Origin: Methylobacter marinus A45
Lineage (GTDB): Bacteria > Pseudomonadota > Gammaproteobacteria > Methylococcales > Methylomonadaceae
Assembly (NCBI RefSeq): GCF_000383855.1
Contig: NZ_KB912877.1
Span: forward strand, 4,401,226 to 4,465,225
Reading direction: 5' to 3'
DNA: 64,000 nucleotides
Made by a program: the position numbers and the translations under genes. Position 1 is the stretch's first letter, and each line of letters starts with the position of its first letter. Positions 29,811 to 39,034 of the stretch are shown here, piece by piece. The notes beneath the pieces are model-generated. The model was not told the DNA's origin, made no database searches, and worked only from the letters and a program-made list of their open reading frames with translations.

Positions 29811-29842
29811 AGCCCCACTGTTATGGGGGGCTGGTATTTTTT
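29811..29842 (+). terminator. Probable rho-independent terminator after the IS element
   Basis: AGCCCC at 29811-29816 pairs with GGGGCT at 29827-29832, an outer AATACC/GGTATT pair could extend it, and TTTT follows. It may be the original terminator of the MutS-like transcript, displaced by the IS insertion. Confidence 0.45.
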
Positions 29843-29896
29843 GGCAAAAAAAGGCTGCCCATGCGGCTTTATATCTGACTAGGGAAAATAACAAAA

Positions 29897-30469
29897 ATGA
29901 TAAGAGTCACTGTTGTTTTATTGTTTACCTTGCTTATATCCAATCAAGTGTTGGCCGATGTCTATAAATATATCGATCCTGAAGGGCATGTCTATTATAC
30001 GGATGACCCTAAAAACAAGCTTTATAAGCGCATTATTCGAACAAGACCCAAGAGTTATTCAAAAGCATTGCCCTATGTAAGCGTGAACAAGAAAAAATAT
30101 GCGGATATGATTGCCCAGGCGGCGGCTAAACATCAGGTCGACGAAAAGCTACTGCATGCCGTTATTCAAGCGGAATCCGCTTATGACGCCGCCGCCGTCT
30201 CATCGGCCGGTGCGGTTGGGCTAATGCAGTTAATGCCCGCCACCGCAAGACGCTATGGCGTAACTGACCGGCGTGATCCTGACCAGAATATTAATGGCGG
30301 AACCCGATACTTGAAGGATTTGCTGAAGATGTTTAATTCGAATTTGGATCTTGCCGTTGCCGCCTATAATGCCGGAGAAAATGCTGTAATAAAGTATCAC
30401 AATTCAATTCCACCCTATCCGGAAACACGTAACTACGTGAAACAGGTTCTAGCGCTTTATAACAAATAA
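29897..30469 (+). CDS. Lytic murein transglycosylase with DUF4124 N-terminus
   Basis: A 190-residue periplasmic muramidase-like protein. A signal peptide (~1-20, ending LADV) is followed by a DUF4124 segment (VYKYIDPEGHVYYTDDP) and an SLT domain (~68-190). The catalytic Glu is in HAVIQAESAYDAAAVSSAGA, followed by VGLMQLMPATARRYG and AVAAYNAGENAV. It cleaves peptidoglycan glycan strands with formation of 1,6-anhydro ends. It lies 7 bp before the HDOD gene. Confidence 0.88.
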   Translation: MIRVTVVLLFTLLISNQVLADVYKYIDPEGHVYYTDDPKNKLYKRIIRTRPKSYSKALPYVSVNKKKYADMIAQAAAKHQVDEKLLHAVIQAESAYDAAAVSSAGAVGLMQLMPATARRYGVTDRRDPDQNINGGTRYLKDLLKMFNSNLDLAVAAYNAGENAVIKYHNSIPPYPETRNYVKQVLALYNK

Positions 30470-30476
30470 GTTTTCC

Positions 30477-31340
30477 ATGACCGAAAATACAGCGAAGTAC
30501 CTGGTGCAAGAGGGGCAGGAATTATTTTCTTTGCCGGACATCTATTATCAGCTTCGCGAGATGACCGGAAATCCTCGTTTTTCCATCAATGATATCGCCT
30601 TGGTGATAACCAAGGATCCGGCATTGAGCGCGCGATTACTGAAAATCGTCAACAGTGCTTTTTATGGCTGTCAGGCAAGAATTGATACGATTTCCAGAGC
30701 TATAACCGTCATCGGCAACGAGAATCTGCGCAGTTTGATTCTGGCGACATCGATAGTTAATACGTTCAATAGAATCCCGCATGACCTGGTGGATATGACG
30801 GCTTTTTGGCTGCGTAGCGTCAATTGTGCGGTGATAGCTCGCCTATTGGCTAAAAAATGTGCCGTGTTGCATTGCGAGCGGTTATTGTTAGCCGGATTGT
30901 TGCATGATATAGGCTCGCTGGTTTTATATACCCAAATACCTGACAAGTCGCTTCAGGTATTATTGGCGGCTGATCACAATCGCGGCCTTGTAGCCGGCCT
31001 GGAGCAGGAAATAATAGGATTCACTCACGCCCAGGTTGGTGCGGAGTTGATTGAATCATGGGGGTTGCCTGATTCATTATCGGAAGCAATACGATATTAC
31101 TTAACGCCAGAAAAAGCGCTGGTGCACAAGTTGGATGCGCATTTGCTGTATCTGGCAACTCGTTTGGCCGATGGTAAGGGACAACAGAGAGCCGTGCCGG
31201 AAATACTGGCCGAAATTTCCGATGAAACCTTGTCCATTGTCAGGCTGAGTGAATCGCAAATCGCTGAACTAATGAACCGGGCTGACAACGAGTTTGAACA
31301 GGTATTTGAGTCGCTAGGCCCCGGCAAGCGCTTCCATTAA
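30477..31340 (+). CDS. HDOD domain signalling protein
   Basis: A 287-residue cytosolic protein with an HDOD domain (~15-215), a degenerate HD-phosphohydrolase relative used in bacterial signalling. Seen are LKIVNSAFYGCQARIDTISR, RAITVIGNENLRSLIL, AGLLHDIGSLVLYTQ and GFTHAQVGAELIESWGLP. The HD pair is present in LLHDIG, but the other metal ligands are incomplete, as usual for the group. The partner pathway (c-di-GMP, chemotaxis or competence) is not indicated. It ends 4 bp into the convergent maf gene. Confidence 0.85.
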   Translation: MTENTAKYLVQEGQELFSLPDIYYQLREMTGNPRFSINDIALVITKDPALSARLLKIVNSAFYGCQARIDTISRAITVIGNENLRSLILATSIVNTFNRIPHDLVDMTAFWLRSVNCAVIARLLAKKCAVLHCERLLLAGLLHDIGSLVLYTQIPDKSLQVLLAADHNRGLVAGLEQEIIGFTHAQVGAELIESWGLPDSLSEAIRYYLTPEKALVHKLDAHLLYLATRLADGKGQQRAVPEILAEISDETLSIVRLSESQIAELMNRADNEFEQVFESLGPGKRFH

Positions 31341-31921
31341 AGTACGTGCACATCAAATTTCTCCAATAACGAAATTAATTTTATCAACGGCAAGCCGATC
31401 AGGGCATTTGGGTCTTCACCCTGTATTTTTTCAAACAACGCAATACCCAAGCCTTCGGATTTAAAGCTGCCGGCGCAATCGTAAGGTTTTTCAAGATCGA
31501 CATAATGTTCGATTTGTTGATTCGTTAATGTCTTAAAGAAAACTGAGCAGATATCCAAATCGGACATGCAAAGCATGGATTTACTGTTTACAATACAGAT
31601 GCTGGTAAAAAAAGTAACTGTATTGCCCGATGCTATTTGAAGTTGCTCGATTGCCTTTGCCCGGTTGCCCGGTTTGTGTAATTGCTTGCCATTAAGCATC
31701 GCGACTTGATCCGAGCCGATAATAAGATGCGCAGGGTACTGTTGGCATAACGCCCACGCTTTGGCTTTCCCCAGGCGCAAAGCAAGATCTTGCGGTGATT
31801 CACGAGGCTGCTGCGTTTCATCTATTTCGGGACTGATCGCCGCAAAATCCAAATGAAGCTTTTTTAATGCAACTTGTCTATAGGGAGAACCCGAAGCCAG
31901 AATTAAGTTGTTGATTTTCAT
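31337..31921 (-). CDS. yceF: Maf-like nucleotide pyrophosphatase (YceF type)
   Basis: A 194-residue house-cleaning pyrophosphatase of the Maf family. The start is the ATG for MKINNLILASGSPYRQVALK at 31921; the open frame extends 16 codons further without conservation. Key residues are in LASGSPYR, IDETQQPRESP, LIIGSDQVAMLNG and YDCAGSFKSEGLGIALFE. YceF-type members prefer modified nucleotides such as 7-methyl-GTP; assignment to that subgroup follows from synteny with yceD-rpmF-plsX, as in E. coli. It is divergent from yceD across about 57 bp and overlaps the end of the HDOD gene by 4 bp. Confidence 0.85.
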   Translation of the reverse strand: MKINNLILASGSPYRQVALKKLHLDFAAISPEIDETQQPRESPQDLALRLGKAKAWALCQQYPAHLIIGSDQVAMLNGKQLHKPGNRAKAIEQLQIASGNTVTFFTSICIVNSKSMLCMSDLDICSVFFKTLTNQQIEHYVDLEKPYDCAGSFKSEGLGIALFEKIQGEDPNALIGLPLIKLISLLEKFDVHVL

Positions 31922-31940
31922 ATTGGCAATTGTTGTAAGT

Positions 31941-31969
31941 TTGACGCAGTTATTGATTCCAGATATCAT
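31941..31969 (+). promoter_or_regulatory. Candidate sigma-70 promoter for yceD-rpmF
   Basis: TTGACG (31941-31946), 17 bp, TATCAT (31964-31969). Transcription would start near 31976, just before the yceD ATG at 31979, implying a nearly leaderless mRNA, consistent with the absence of a ribosome site there. Confidence 0.5.
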
Positions 31970-31978
31970 TGTATAGTT

Positions 31979-32506
31979 ATGTTAGATCGATTGCCCGAAT
32001 ATATAGACCCTTTACAACTCGCGGACAAGCGCGCTGAACTTAAGGGCGAAATACCTTTAAGCAGTCTGGATCGTTTGGCGGATACACTGCTGAATGATAC
32101 CGGGGCTGTTGCTGTTGATCTTTTTTTTGGCCGAGAAGGACGACTGGCTAAAATTGAGGGACACATAGAGGCGATTTTGGAACTTGAATGTCAAAGCTGT
32201 TTGCAGGCTGTGAAGTGGCCTGTCAGTGCTGAAATCAAACTAGGTATTGTTACCTCAATAGATCAAGCAGATAGATTGCCCGAAGTTTATGAACCGTTAC
32301 TGATTGATGAAGAAAAAATCCTTCTTAAGGATATTGTTGAAGACGAGTTATTGCTTGCGTTACCAACATTTCCAAAGCATCAGCATGACTGTTCTGTGCC
32401 GGACGCGGATTTTAACAAGGAAGCCTCATCATCCGAGGAAGTGCAATCACCCCCCGAAAATCCTTTTTCCATCTTAGCCAAACTTAAAAAAACTGGAGAT
32501 TTATAA
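31979..32506 (+). CDS. yceD: YceD family (DUF177) protein
   Basis: A 175-residue protein of the DUF177/YceD family, linked to 23S rRNA accumulation and to the rpmF operon in many bacteria. It begins [20 protein letters not shown] and contains the two-Cys motif [13 protein letters not shown] second Cys pair is reduced to a single [10 protein letters not shown], so a full zinc site is doubtful. The stop overlaps the rpmF start (TAATG). The start has no Shine-Dalgarno sequence and lies immediately after a good promoter. Confidence 0.85.
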   Translation: MLDRLPEYIDPLQLADKRAELKGEIPLSSLDRLADTLLNDTGAVAVDLFFGREGRLAKIEGHIEAILELECQSCLQAVKWPVSAEIKLGIVTSIDQADRLPEVYEPLLIDEEKILLKDIVEDELLLALPTFPKHQHDCSVPDADFNKEASSSEEVQSPPENPFSILAKLKKTGDL

Positions 32507-32688
32507 TGGCAGTACAAAAAAGTAAAGTATCACGTTCAAGACGTGGTCAACGTCGTTCACATGATGCTTTAACCAGCAGAGCGCTCTCTCAAGACCCAAT
32601 GACAGGTGAAACTCATTTGCGTCACCATGTTACTCCAGACGGTTTTTTCAAAGGTCGCCAAATTGTAACGACTGGCGACGAAGATTAA
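32506..32688 (+). CDS. rpmF: 50S ribosomal protein L32
   Basis: A 60-residue L32 ([20 protein letters not shown], then [20 protein letters not shown]). It is the zinc-free form, lacking the four-Cys ribbon. It is translationally coupled to yceD (TAATG), and a strong terminator follows at 32721, so yceD-rpmF can form a short transcript before plsX. Confidence 0.95.
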   Translation: MAVQKSKVSRSRRGQRRSHDALTSRALSQDPMTGETHLRHHVTPDGFFKGRQIVTTGDED

Positions 32689-32720
32689 TTAATCTTTCTC
32701 CCTTTTAGAATGATGATATG

Positions 32721-32749
32721 CCGAACCCGGCCGGGTTCGGCTTTTTTTA
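32721..32749 (+). terminator. Rho-independent terminator after rpmF
   Basis: A perfect palindrome, CCGAACCCGG/CCGGGTTCGG (32721-32740), followed by CTTTTTTTAA. It separates yceD-rpmF from plsX and may reduce but not prevent read-through. Confidence 0.85.
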
Positions 32750-32773
32750 ATACCTCCGGAGTCATTCGTAAGC

Positions 32774-33802
32774 GTGAGTTTAACAATTTCGATTGATGCG
32801 ATGGGCGGGGACCATGGTCCCGAAGTAACCATTCCAGCATCATTGGATTGTTTGAAAAGCAATCCAGACTTAAAGCTGATTTTAGTGGGTGACGAAACCA
32901 TTCTTAAACAGTATTTAGCGCAAAGCCTGCATAAATATAAAGACAGGCTGACTATCCAGCACGCATCGGAGTGCGTCGGTATGGATGAGTCCCCGTCTAA
33001 AGCACTGAAAAATAAGAAAGATTCGTCAATGCGAGTAGCTATCAATCTGGTTCGTGACGGCCAGGCTGATGCCTGCGTTAGCGCCGGTAATACCGGAGCA
33101 TTAATGGCTACGGCAAGGTTCGTTCTGAAAATGATTCCAGGCGTTGACCGCCCCGCCATTATTTCTACATTACCTTCGATCTATGGACATACCCATGCGC
33201 TCGATCTCGGAGGTAATGTCGATTGCAGTGCCGAGCATCTTTTTCAGTTCGCGGTCATGGGCGCCGAATTGGTTAAAGCTGTAGAGAACATCGAGAACCC
33301 GAAAGTAGGCCTGTTAAATATTGGCGAGGAAGATGTTAAAGGCAATGAACAGGTTAAAGCAGCGGCAAAGCTGTTGGATAACTCATTGTTAAACTATATC
33401 GGTTATGTAGAAGGCGATTCCTTAAATGCTGGCAATATTAAAGTTGATCTGATCGTTGCCGACGGTTTTGTCGGTAATGTTGCGCTGAAGTCAATTGAAG
33501 GTGCGGCTAAAATGATCGGGACTGCACTTAAAGAAGCCTTCGGTAAAAATATTTTAACCAAGCTGGCTGGATTGCTTGTTTATCCGGTGCTGAAGTCATT
33601 TAAAAAACGCATAGATCCTCGTCTCTATAACGGTGCCAGCTTCCTAGGATTACGTGGTTTGGTCATCAAAAGTCATGGCGGAGCCGATGTGCTGGCTTTT
33701 AAAACAGCCATTCATCTTGCCGAAGTAGAAATCAAAAAAGATGTTATCAGAAAAATAAGCGAGCAAGTTGAACAGACATTGGCCCGGAGAGAAAGCGCAT
33801 GA
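32774..33802 (+). CDS. plsX: Phosphate acyltransferase PlsX
   Basis: A 342-residue peripheral membrane enzyme that converts acyl-ACP to acyl-phosphate, the donor for PlsY in phospholipid synthesis. It begins at GTG 32774 ([20 protein letters not shown]); GGAG lies 13 bases upstream. Conserved segments include [36 protein letters not shown] and [11 protein letters not shown]. The stop overlaps fabH by 4 bp. Confidence 0.95.
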   Translation: MSLTISIDAMGGDHGPEVTIPASLDCLKSNPDLKLILVGDETILKQYLAQSLHKYKDRLTIQHASECVGMDESPSKALKNKKDSSMRVAINLVRDGQADACVSAGNTGALMATARFVLKMIPGVDRPAIISTLPSIYGHTHALDLGGNVDCSAEHLFQFAVMGAELVKAVENIENPKVGLLNIGEEDVKGNEQVKAAAKLLDNSLLNYIGYVEGDSLNAGNIKVDLIVADGFVGNVALKSIEGAAKMIGTALKEAFGKNILTKLAGLLVYPVLKSFKKRIDPRLYNGASFLGLRGLVIKSHGGADVLAFKTAIHLAEVEIKKDVIRKISEQVEQTLARRESA

Positions 33803-34767
33803 TCCGTTATTCAAAAGTAATCGGTACCGGCGGATATCTGCCGGAAGAGATTCGCACGAACGATCACATATCCCAAACTGTCGATACATCCGACAGCTGG
33901 ATTTATGAGCGAACCGGCATTAAGAGCCGCCGAATCGCAGGGGTGAACGAGACCGCTTCAAGTATGGCGGAAATCGCGGCAAGACAAGCTATCGATGCGG
34001 CACAAATTGATCCTGAAGAAATTGACTTGATCATTGTGGCGACGGGAACGCCGGATCGTGTATATCCTAGCACCGGGTGTCTGTTGCAACAGCGTCTGGG
34101 AATCAAAAAATGCGTTGCTTTCGATATACAGGCAGCTTGTTCAGGCTCAATTTTTGCTTTGAGTATTGCCGATCAATATATTAAGTCAGGCGCGGCAAGA
34201 AAAGTGCTTGTTGTCGGCTCTGAAATCTGTTCGCGCGTTGTCGACTGGGCGGATAGAAGTACTTGTATTTTATTCGGTGACGGAGCAGGGGCCTTATTGC
34301 TAAGCTCCTCATCTGAAGCCGGTATTTTATCAACACATATCCATTCCGACGGCGAATACGAGGATTTACTTTATTGCCCAAATCCGCAGGCGGCCACGGA
34401 ATTAAACAAAGACGAGTCCGGTTTCGTCAAGATGCGCGGCAATGAAGTGTTTAAAGTCGCAGTGAACACGTTGGGCCGTATCGTCGATGAGACATTGGCG
34501 GCTAATAATATGAAAAAGTCCGATGTCCATTGGCTGGTGCCTCATCAAGCCAATATACGTATTATCGCGGCAACAGCTAAGAAATTAAAAATGTCCATGG
34601 ATCATGTTGTCCTGACACTTGAAAATCAAGGCAACACATCCTCGGCTTCCGTGCTTCTTGCTTTTAATGAAGCGATCCGCGACGGGCGCATTCAGCGCGG
34701 ACAAGTGGTTCTGCTTGAAGCATTTGGAGCAGGATTCACATGGGGTTCCGCCTTAATTAAATATTAA
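33799..34767 (+). CDS. fabH: Beta-ketoacyl-ACP synthase III
   Basis: A 322-residue KAS III that starts fatty acid synthesis by condensing acetyl-CoA with malonyl-ACP. The catalytic Cys114 is in [13 protein letters not shown], the His in VPHQANIRI and the Asn in [10 protein letters not shown]. The start overlaps plsX (ATGA) and fabD follows after 15 bp. Length is standard. Confidence 0.95.
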   Translation: MIRYSKVIGTGGYLPEEIRTNDHISQTVDTSDSWIYERTGIKSRRIAGVNETASSMAEIAARQAIDAAQIDPEEIDLIIVATGTPDRVYPSTGCLLQQRLGIKKCVAFDIQAACSGSIFALSIADQYIKSGAARKVLVVGSEICSRVVDWADRSTCILFGDGAGALLLSSSSEAGILSTHIHSDGEYEDLLYCPNPQAATELNKDESGFVKMRGNEVFKVAVNTLGRIVDETLAANNMKKSDVHWLVPHQANIRIIAATAKKLKMSMDHVVLTLENQGNTSSASVLLAFNEAIRDGRIQRGQVVLLEAFGAGFTWGSALIKY

Positions 34768-34782
34768 AAGACAAACGCATTA

Positions 34783-35733
34783 ATGAATAAACATAATTAT
34801 AATTTGGCTTTTGTTTTTCCAGGGCAAGGTTCTCAATCCGTTGGCATGGTTTCAGCGTTGGCGGAGAGCTATCCTGTAGTAAAACATACCTTCGAGCAGG
34901 CGTCCGATGCACTGGGTACAGATCTATGGGCTATTGTAGCCAATGGCCCTGAGGAAACACTTAACAAGACATATAATACACAGCCGGCCATGCTGGCCGC
35001 CTGTTTTGCTATCTGGGAAGCTTGGTGTAAGCAAAGCGATATCCGTCCGGCTTGGGTGGCAGGTCATAGTCTTGGCGAATATACCGCTCTGGTTTGCTCG
35101 GGTGCCGTATCTTTTGAAGACGCTATCAGACTGGTGGCCGCAAGAGGGCGATTGATGCAGGAAGCCGTGCCCGCCGGTGTGGGCGCCATGGCGGCAATTT
35201 TAGGGCTTGAAGATCATCAGGTCGTTAAAGTATGTGCCGACACGGCAGAAAATGAAGTTGTTTCCGCGGTTAATTTTAATGCGCCCGGACAGGTAGTCAT
35301 TGCCGGGCATGCTGCGGCGGTTGAAAGAGCCATGACCGCCGCGAAAGAAGCTGGCGCTAAACGGGCATTACTACTGCCGGTTAGTGTGCCTTCGCATTGT
35401 GCATTAATGCAATCGGCAGCCGACAAGCTGGATGAACAATTGCAGAATACAACTATCAATGCACCGAAAATGACATTGATCCATAATGTAGACGTTACTG
35501 CCCATAGCGCGCCGGAAGTCATTCGAAGCGTATTAAAAGAACAGCTTTATAAGCCTGTGCGCTGGGTTGACACGATTAAGTTTATGCATGACCAAGGCGT
35601 TAAGCGATTCGTTGAGTGTGGCCCCGGCAAGGTGTTGATCGGCTTAAATAAACGTATCGTCAAAGATGCCGAGCATATGGCTATATATGATCCGGAAACG
35701 TTAAATAATGTATTGGAGCAGTTAAATGACTAA
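34783..35733 (+). CDS. fabD: Malonyl-CoA:ACP transacylase
   Basis: A 316-residue malonyltransferase that loads malonyl groups on ACP. It has FVFPGQGSQSVGM at the N-terminus, the catalytic Ser96 in GHSLGEYTAL and His in VPSHCALM. It overlaps fabG by 8 bp. Confidence 0.95.
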   Translation: MNKHNYNLAFVFPGQGSQSVGMVSALAESYPVVKHTFEQASDALGTDLWAIVANGPEETLNKTYNTQPAMLAACFAIWEAWCKQSDIRPAWVAGHSLGEYTALVCSGAVSFEDAIRLVAARGRLMQEAVPAGVGAMAAILGLEDHQVVKVCADTAENEVVSAVNFNAPGQVVIAGHAAAVERAMTAAKEAGAKRALLLPVSVPSHCALMQSAADKLDEQLQNTTINAPKMTLIHNVDVTAHSAPEVIRSVLKEQLYKPVRWVDTIKFMHDQGVKRFVECGPGKVLIGLNKRIVKDAEHMAIYDPETLNNVLEQLND

Positions 35734-36454
35734 GCAAGTAGCTTTAGTAACAGGCGCCAGTCGGGGTATCGGCAGGGCAATTGCCGAAAGATTGGTCGAG
35801 GATGGTTTCTTTGTTGTCGGCACGGCGACTTCGGATAACGGGGCTGATTCAATTTCCGCCTATCTCGGTGAAAACGGCAAGGGTTTAAAACTTGATGTAG
35901 CCAACCCTGAATCGATTGCCGAAGTCGTAAAAACCGTGAGTGATGAGTATGGTGCTCCCACCGTATTGGTCAACAATGCCGGCATTACGCGCGACAACCT
36001 GTTAATGCGCATGAAGGATGATGAGTGGGATGAAATCATCAATACGAATTTAACCTCAGTATTTCGCATGAGTAAAGCCGTGTTGCGAGGCATGATGAAA
36101 GCCAAAACAGGGCGCATCATTAATATATCTTCCGTGGTCGGAGCTACCGGCAATGCAGGTCAGGCAAATTACGCCGCGGCAAAGGCCGGCATGATCGGTT
36201 TTGCCAAATCCATGGCCAAGGAAGTGGGATCGCGCAATATTACTATAAACACAGTAGCCCCCGGGTTTATCGATACTGATATGACCAAGGAATTGGGTGA
36301 TGACATTAAAAACTCTTTATTAGCATCTATTCCTCTGGCCCGTCTCGGCGAAGCCAGGGAGATTGCTCACGCCGTTTCATTTCTGGCTTCGGAAGGTGCA
36401 GCTTATATCACCGGCGAAACCATTCATGTGAACGGTGGCATGTTTATGCCTTAA
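35726..36454 (+). CDS. fabG: 3-oxoacyl-ACP reductase
   Basis: A 242-residue NADPH-dependent short-chain reductase for the first reductive step of elongation. It has the dinucleotide loop VTGASRGIGRAIA, NNAGITRDNLLMRM, the catalytic Ser in IINISSVVGATG and the Tyr/Lys in NYAAAKAG. It ends 145 bp before acpP, which has its own promoter. Confidence 0.95.
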   Translation: MTKQVALVTGASRGIGRAIAERLVEDGFFVVGTATSDNGADSISAYLGENGKGLKLDVANPESIAEVVKTVSDEYGAPTVLVNNAGITRDNLLMRMKDDEWDEIINTNLTSVFRMSKAVLRGMMKAKTGRIINISSVVGATGNAGQANYAAAKAGMIGFAKSMAKEVGSRNITINTVAPGFIDTDMTKELGDDIKNSLLASIPLARLGEAREIAHAVSFLASEGAAYITGETIHVNGGMFMP

Positions 36455-36456
36455 TA

Positions 36457-36486
36457 TTGTGACATTTTTGCAATATAAAGTATAAT
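36457..36486 (+). promoter_or_regulatory. Candidate sigma-70 promoter of acpP
   Basis: TTGTGA (36457-36462), 18 bp, TATAAT (36481-36486), starting right after the fabG stop. A leader of about 105 bases follows, with a CCGTCT/AGACGG hairpin (36494-36516). A separate strong promoter fits the high ACP demand. Confidence 0.6.
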
Positions 36487-36599
36487 CCCCCCGCCGTCTG
36501 GAATTGCCGGAGACGGGATTTCTAGTAAAATTAATAACAATACTATTGTAAGTTTCGAACCAATCATTGATGAACTTACATTGTTTGAGGACAATAATT

Positions 36600-36833
36600 A
36601 TGAGTAACATTGAAGAACGAGTAAAAAAAATTGTAGCAGAGCAATTGGGCGTTAAAGAAGATATCGCTACTGATGCTTCATTTGTAGACGATCTTGGTGC
36701 CGATTCTCTGGATACAGTTGAACTCGTTATGGCTCTTGAAGAAGAATTCGAATGTGAAATTCCAGACGATGAAGCTGAAAAAATTACCACGGTTCAGCAA
36801 GCTATCGATTACGTAGAAAAAAACGCGCAATAG
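36600..36833 (+). CDS. acpP: Acyl carrier protein
   Basis: A 77-residue ACP. The start is ATG 36600 ([20 protein letters not shown]) with GAGG ten bases upstream; the open frame from 36567 is not conserved. The phosphopantetheine is attached to Ser36 in [18 protein letters not shown]. Strongly acidic, as expected. A terminator-like hairpin lies between it and fabF. Confidence 0.97.
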   Translation: MSNIEERVKKIVAEQLGVKEDIATDASFVDDLGADSLDTVELVMALEEEFECEIPDDEAEKITTVQQAIDYVEKNAQ

Positions 36834-36842
36834 TCTGTCTTT

Positions 36843-36874
36843 AGTGGATGAACTCTCTTGTTCATCCACTAACT
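36843..36874 (+). terminator. Terminator/attenuator between acpP and fabF
   Basis: An 11-bp stem, AGTGGATGAAC/GTTCATCCACT (36843-36853 and 36860-36870), with a 6-base loop, followed by AACTAGTTTT. The T-run is weak, which would allow partial read-through to fabF and give more acpP than fabF transcript. Confidence 0.65.
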
Positions 36875-36923
36875 AGTTTTAAAGTCTTTATTCCCTCCTA
36901 TACATTTCTTACGGTACATTACA

Positions 36924-38168
36924 TTGAGCAAACGTCGAGTCGTAATAACTGGATTAGGCGCTGTCACGCCTTTAGCTAACACTGTCGCGGAAACCTGGGA
37001 CGGGATTATCAACGGTAGAAGCGGCATCACTCCAATTGATTCTTTTGACATTTCTCCTTTCGCAACGACATTCGGCGGGGTCATCAGAAATTTCGACATT
37101 ACTCAATATATTCCCGACAAAGATGCCAAACGTATGGATGCTTTCATTCATTATGGTATCGCTGCCGGTTGTCAGGCGATTGAAGATTCAGGCATTGAAG
37201 TTACCGAGGCAAATGCCGATCGTATCGGTGTGGCAATCGGGGCTGGCATTGGAGGTATTACCGGTATTGAAGAATGTTATGCAACTTATGAGAAAGGTGG
37301 TCCGCGCCGTATTTCGCCATTCTTTGTGCCAGGTAATATCATCAACATGATTTCGGGAAATCTTTCAATCAAATACGGATTGAAAGGCCCTAACTTTGCT
37401 ATCGTAACCGCCTGTACAACAGGCACGCATAATATTGGCGATGCATCGCGCTTGATTAAATACGGCGACGCCGATGTTATGATTGCCGGCGGCGCGGAGC
37501 GCTGCACCACCTCTCCGACAGCCATGGGCGGCTTTGCTTCTGCAAAAGCTTTATCGCGCCGTAACGACGATCCTCAAGCCGCCAGTCGCCCTTGGGATAA
37601 AGATCGTGACGGTTTCGTATTAAGTGATGGTTCCGGTGTGGTTGTGCTTGAAGAACTGGAGCACGCATTAGCGCGCGGGGCAAAAATTTATGCCGAAGTA
37701 GTCGGTTATGGCATGAGTGGCGACGCTTATCATATCACTACTCCTTCCGCCGGCGGCGAGGGGGCTGCCCGTTGCATGCGTAATGCCTTGCGTGATGCCG
37801 GTTTGAACCCTGAGCAGGTTGACTATATCAATGCTCACGGCACCTCAACTCCTGCCGGGGATGTCGGCGAAACCCAGGCAATGAAAGCGGCCTTGGGCGG
37901 CCATGCTTATAAAGTCGCTGTCAGCTCAACCAAATCGATGATAGGGCACCTGCTGGGCGCAGCTGGTGGTATTGAGGCTGTGCTTACCGCATTGAGTGTC
38001 AAAAACCAGATTGCCCCGCCAACCATTAACCTGGAAAATCAGGATCCCGAATGCGATCTTGATTATGTTCCCAACACGGCCAGGGATATGAAAATCGATA
38101 TCGCCATTTCTAATTCATTCGGTTTTGGCGGCACTAATGGATCAATAGTGTTTAAGCGCTACGCGTAA
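36924..38168 (+). CDS. fabF: Beta-ketoacyl-ACP synthase II
   Basis: A 414-residue elongating KAS II. It starts at TTG 36924 ([20 protein letters not shown]), a rare start without an obvious ribosome site. The catalytic Cys164 is in [14 protein letters not shown], with His in [11 protein letters not shown] and in [13 protein letters not shown]. Cytosolic; controls unsaturated/cis-vaccenate elongation in relatives. Confidence 0.95.
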   Translation: MSKRRVVITGLGAVTPLANTVAETWDGIINGRSGITPIDSFDISPFATTFGGVIRNFDITQYIPDKDAKRMDAFIHYGIAAGCQAIEDSGIEVTEANADRIGVAIGAGIGGITGIEECYATYEKGGPRRISPFFVPGNIINMISGNLSIKYGLKGPNFAIVTACTTGTHNIGDASRLIKYGDADVMIAGGAERCTTSPTAMGGFASAKALSRRNDDPQAASRPWDKDRDGFVLSDGSGVVVLEELEHALARGAKIYAEVVGYGMSGDAYHITTPSAGGEGAARCMRNALRDAGLNPEQVDYINAHGTSTPAGDVGETQAMKAALGGHAYKVAVSSTKSMIGHLLGAAGGIEAVLTALSVKNQIAPPTINLENQDPECDLDYVPNTARDMKIDIAISNSFGFGGTNGSIVFKRYA

Positions 38169-38200
38169 ACGCATTATCAAATGCGACATGCTTCTTGCTG

Positions 38201-39034
38201 ATGATTTTGATAAATGGCGAATGCAAGCGGCAAATTGAAATATCTGATCGTGGCTTTCAGTATGGCGACGGATTATTCGAGACAATAGAGGTCAAAAACG
38301 GCAAGCCAGTATTTTTTGATCGGCATTTAACGCGTTTAAACACTGGTTGCAATCGACTGCATATTCCTGTACCGGATCCTGAACTGCTTACTGCTGAAGT
38401 TTTCAGTCTTTGTAAGGATTCGGATCAGGCTGTACTCAAACTAATAGTAACGCGCGGATCAGGCGGGCGAGGCTATCGTCAGCCTGATCCAATCCTGCCT
38501 ACCCGGGTATTGAGCCTCCATCCTTATCCTGATTACCCTCTTGCACACAAAGCGCAGGGCATTGCGGCCCGATTCTGCGACACTCGTTTAGGGCTGAACC
38601 CACTACTGGCTGGCATAAAACATATGAATCGACTCGAACAGATACTGGCACGAGCCGAATGGAATGACACCGCTATTCAGGAAGGAATTATGCTGGATAT
38701 CAATGATCATATTATTGAAGGGACGATGACTAATCTTTTTTATGTGAAAGATAGTTCAGTCCATACCTCGCTGCTGACTCATGCGGGTATTTCTGGGATT
38801 ATGCGCGGCATAATCATGGAAATATTGTTACACAACGAGATTCCAATAAGTGAGCGGTTGTTTAATAAAGATGAATTTTTATCGGCTGATGAAATCTTTG
38901 TCAGTAATTCAATCATTGGTATATGGCCAGTCAACCAAATTGATAACAGCTATTTTCCGGTAGGTCCCATAACCAGGCAATTACAATCTTGTCTGGAAAA
39001 ATTTAAAAGCGAAGCGGAGGCATCCAGGCCGTGA
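38201..39034 (+). CDS. pabC: Aminodeoxychorismate lyase
   Basis: A 277-residue PLP fold-type IV enzyme that releases p-aminobenzoate from 4-amino-4-deoxychorismate for folate synthesis. I start at ATG 38201 (MILINGECKRQIEISDRGFQ); the frame is open from a TTG two codons earlier. The PLP lysine is in LAGIKHMNRLEQILA, and YGDGLFETI and EGTMTNLFYV are characteristic. Its position between fabF and mltG is conserved in gammaproteobacteria. The stop overlaps the mltG GTG. Confidence 0.9.
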   Translation: MILINGECKRQIEISDRGFQYGDGLFETIEVKNGKPVFFDRHLTRLNTGCNRLHIPVPDPELLTAEVFSLCKDSDQAVLKLIVTRGSGGRGYRQPDPILPTRVLSLHPYPDYPLAHKAQGIAARFCDTRLGLNPLLAGIKHMNRLEQILARAEWNDTAIQEGIMLDINDHIIEGTMTNLFYVKDSSVHTSLLTHAGISGIMRGIIMEILLHNEIPISERLFNKDEFLSADEIFVSNSIIGIWPVNQIDNSYFPVGPITRQLQSCLEKFKSEAEASRP

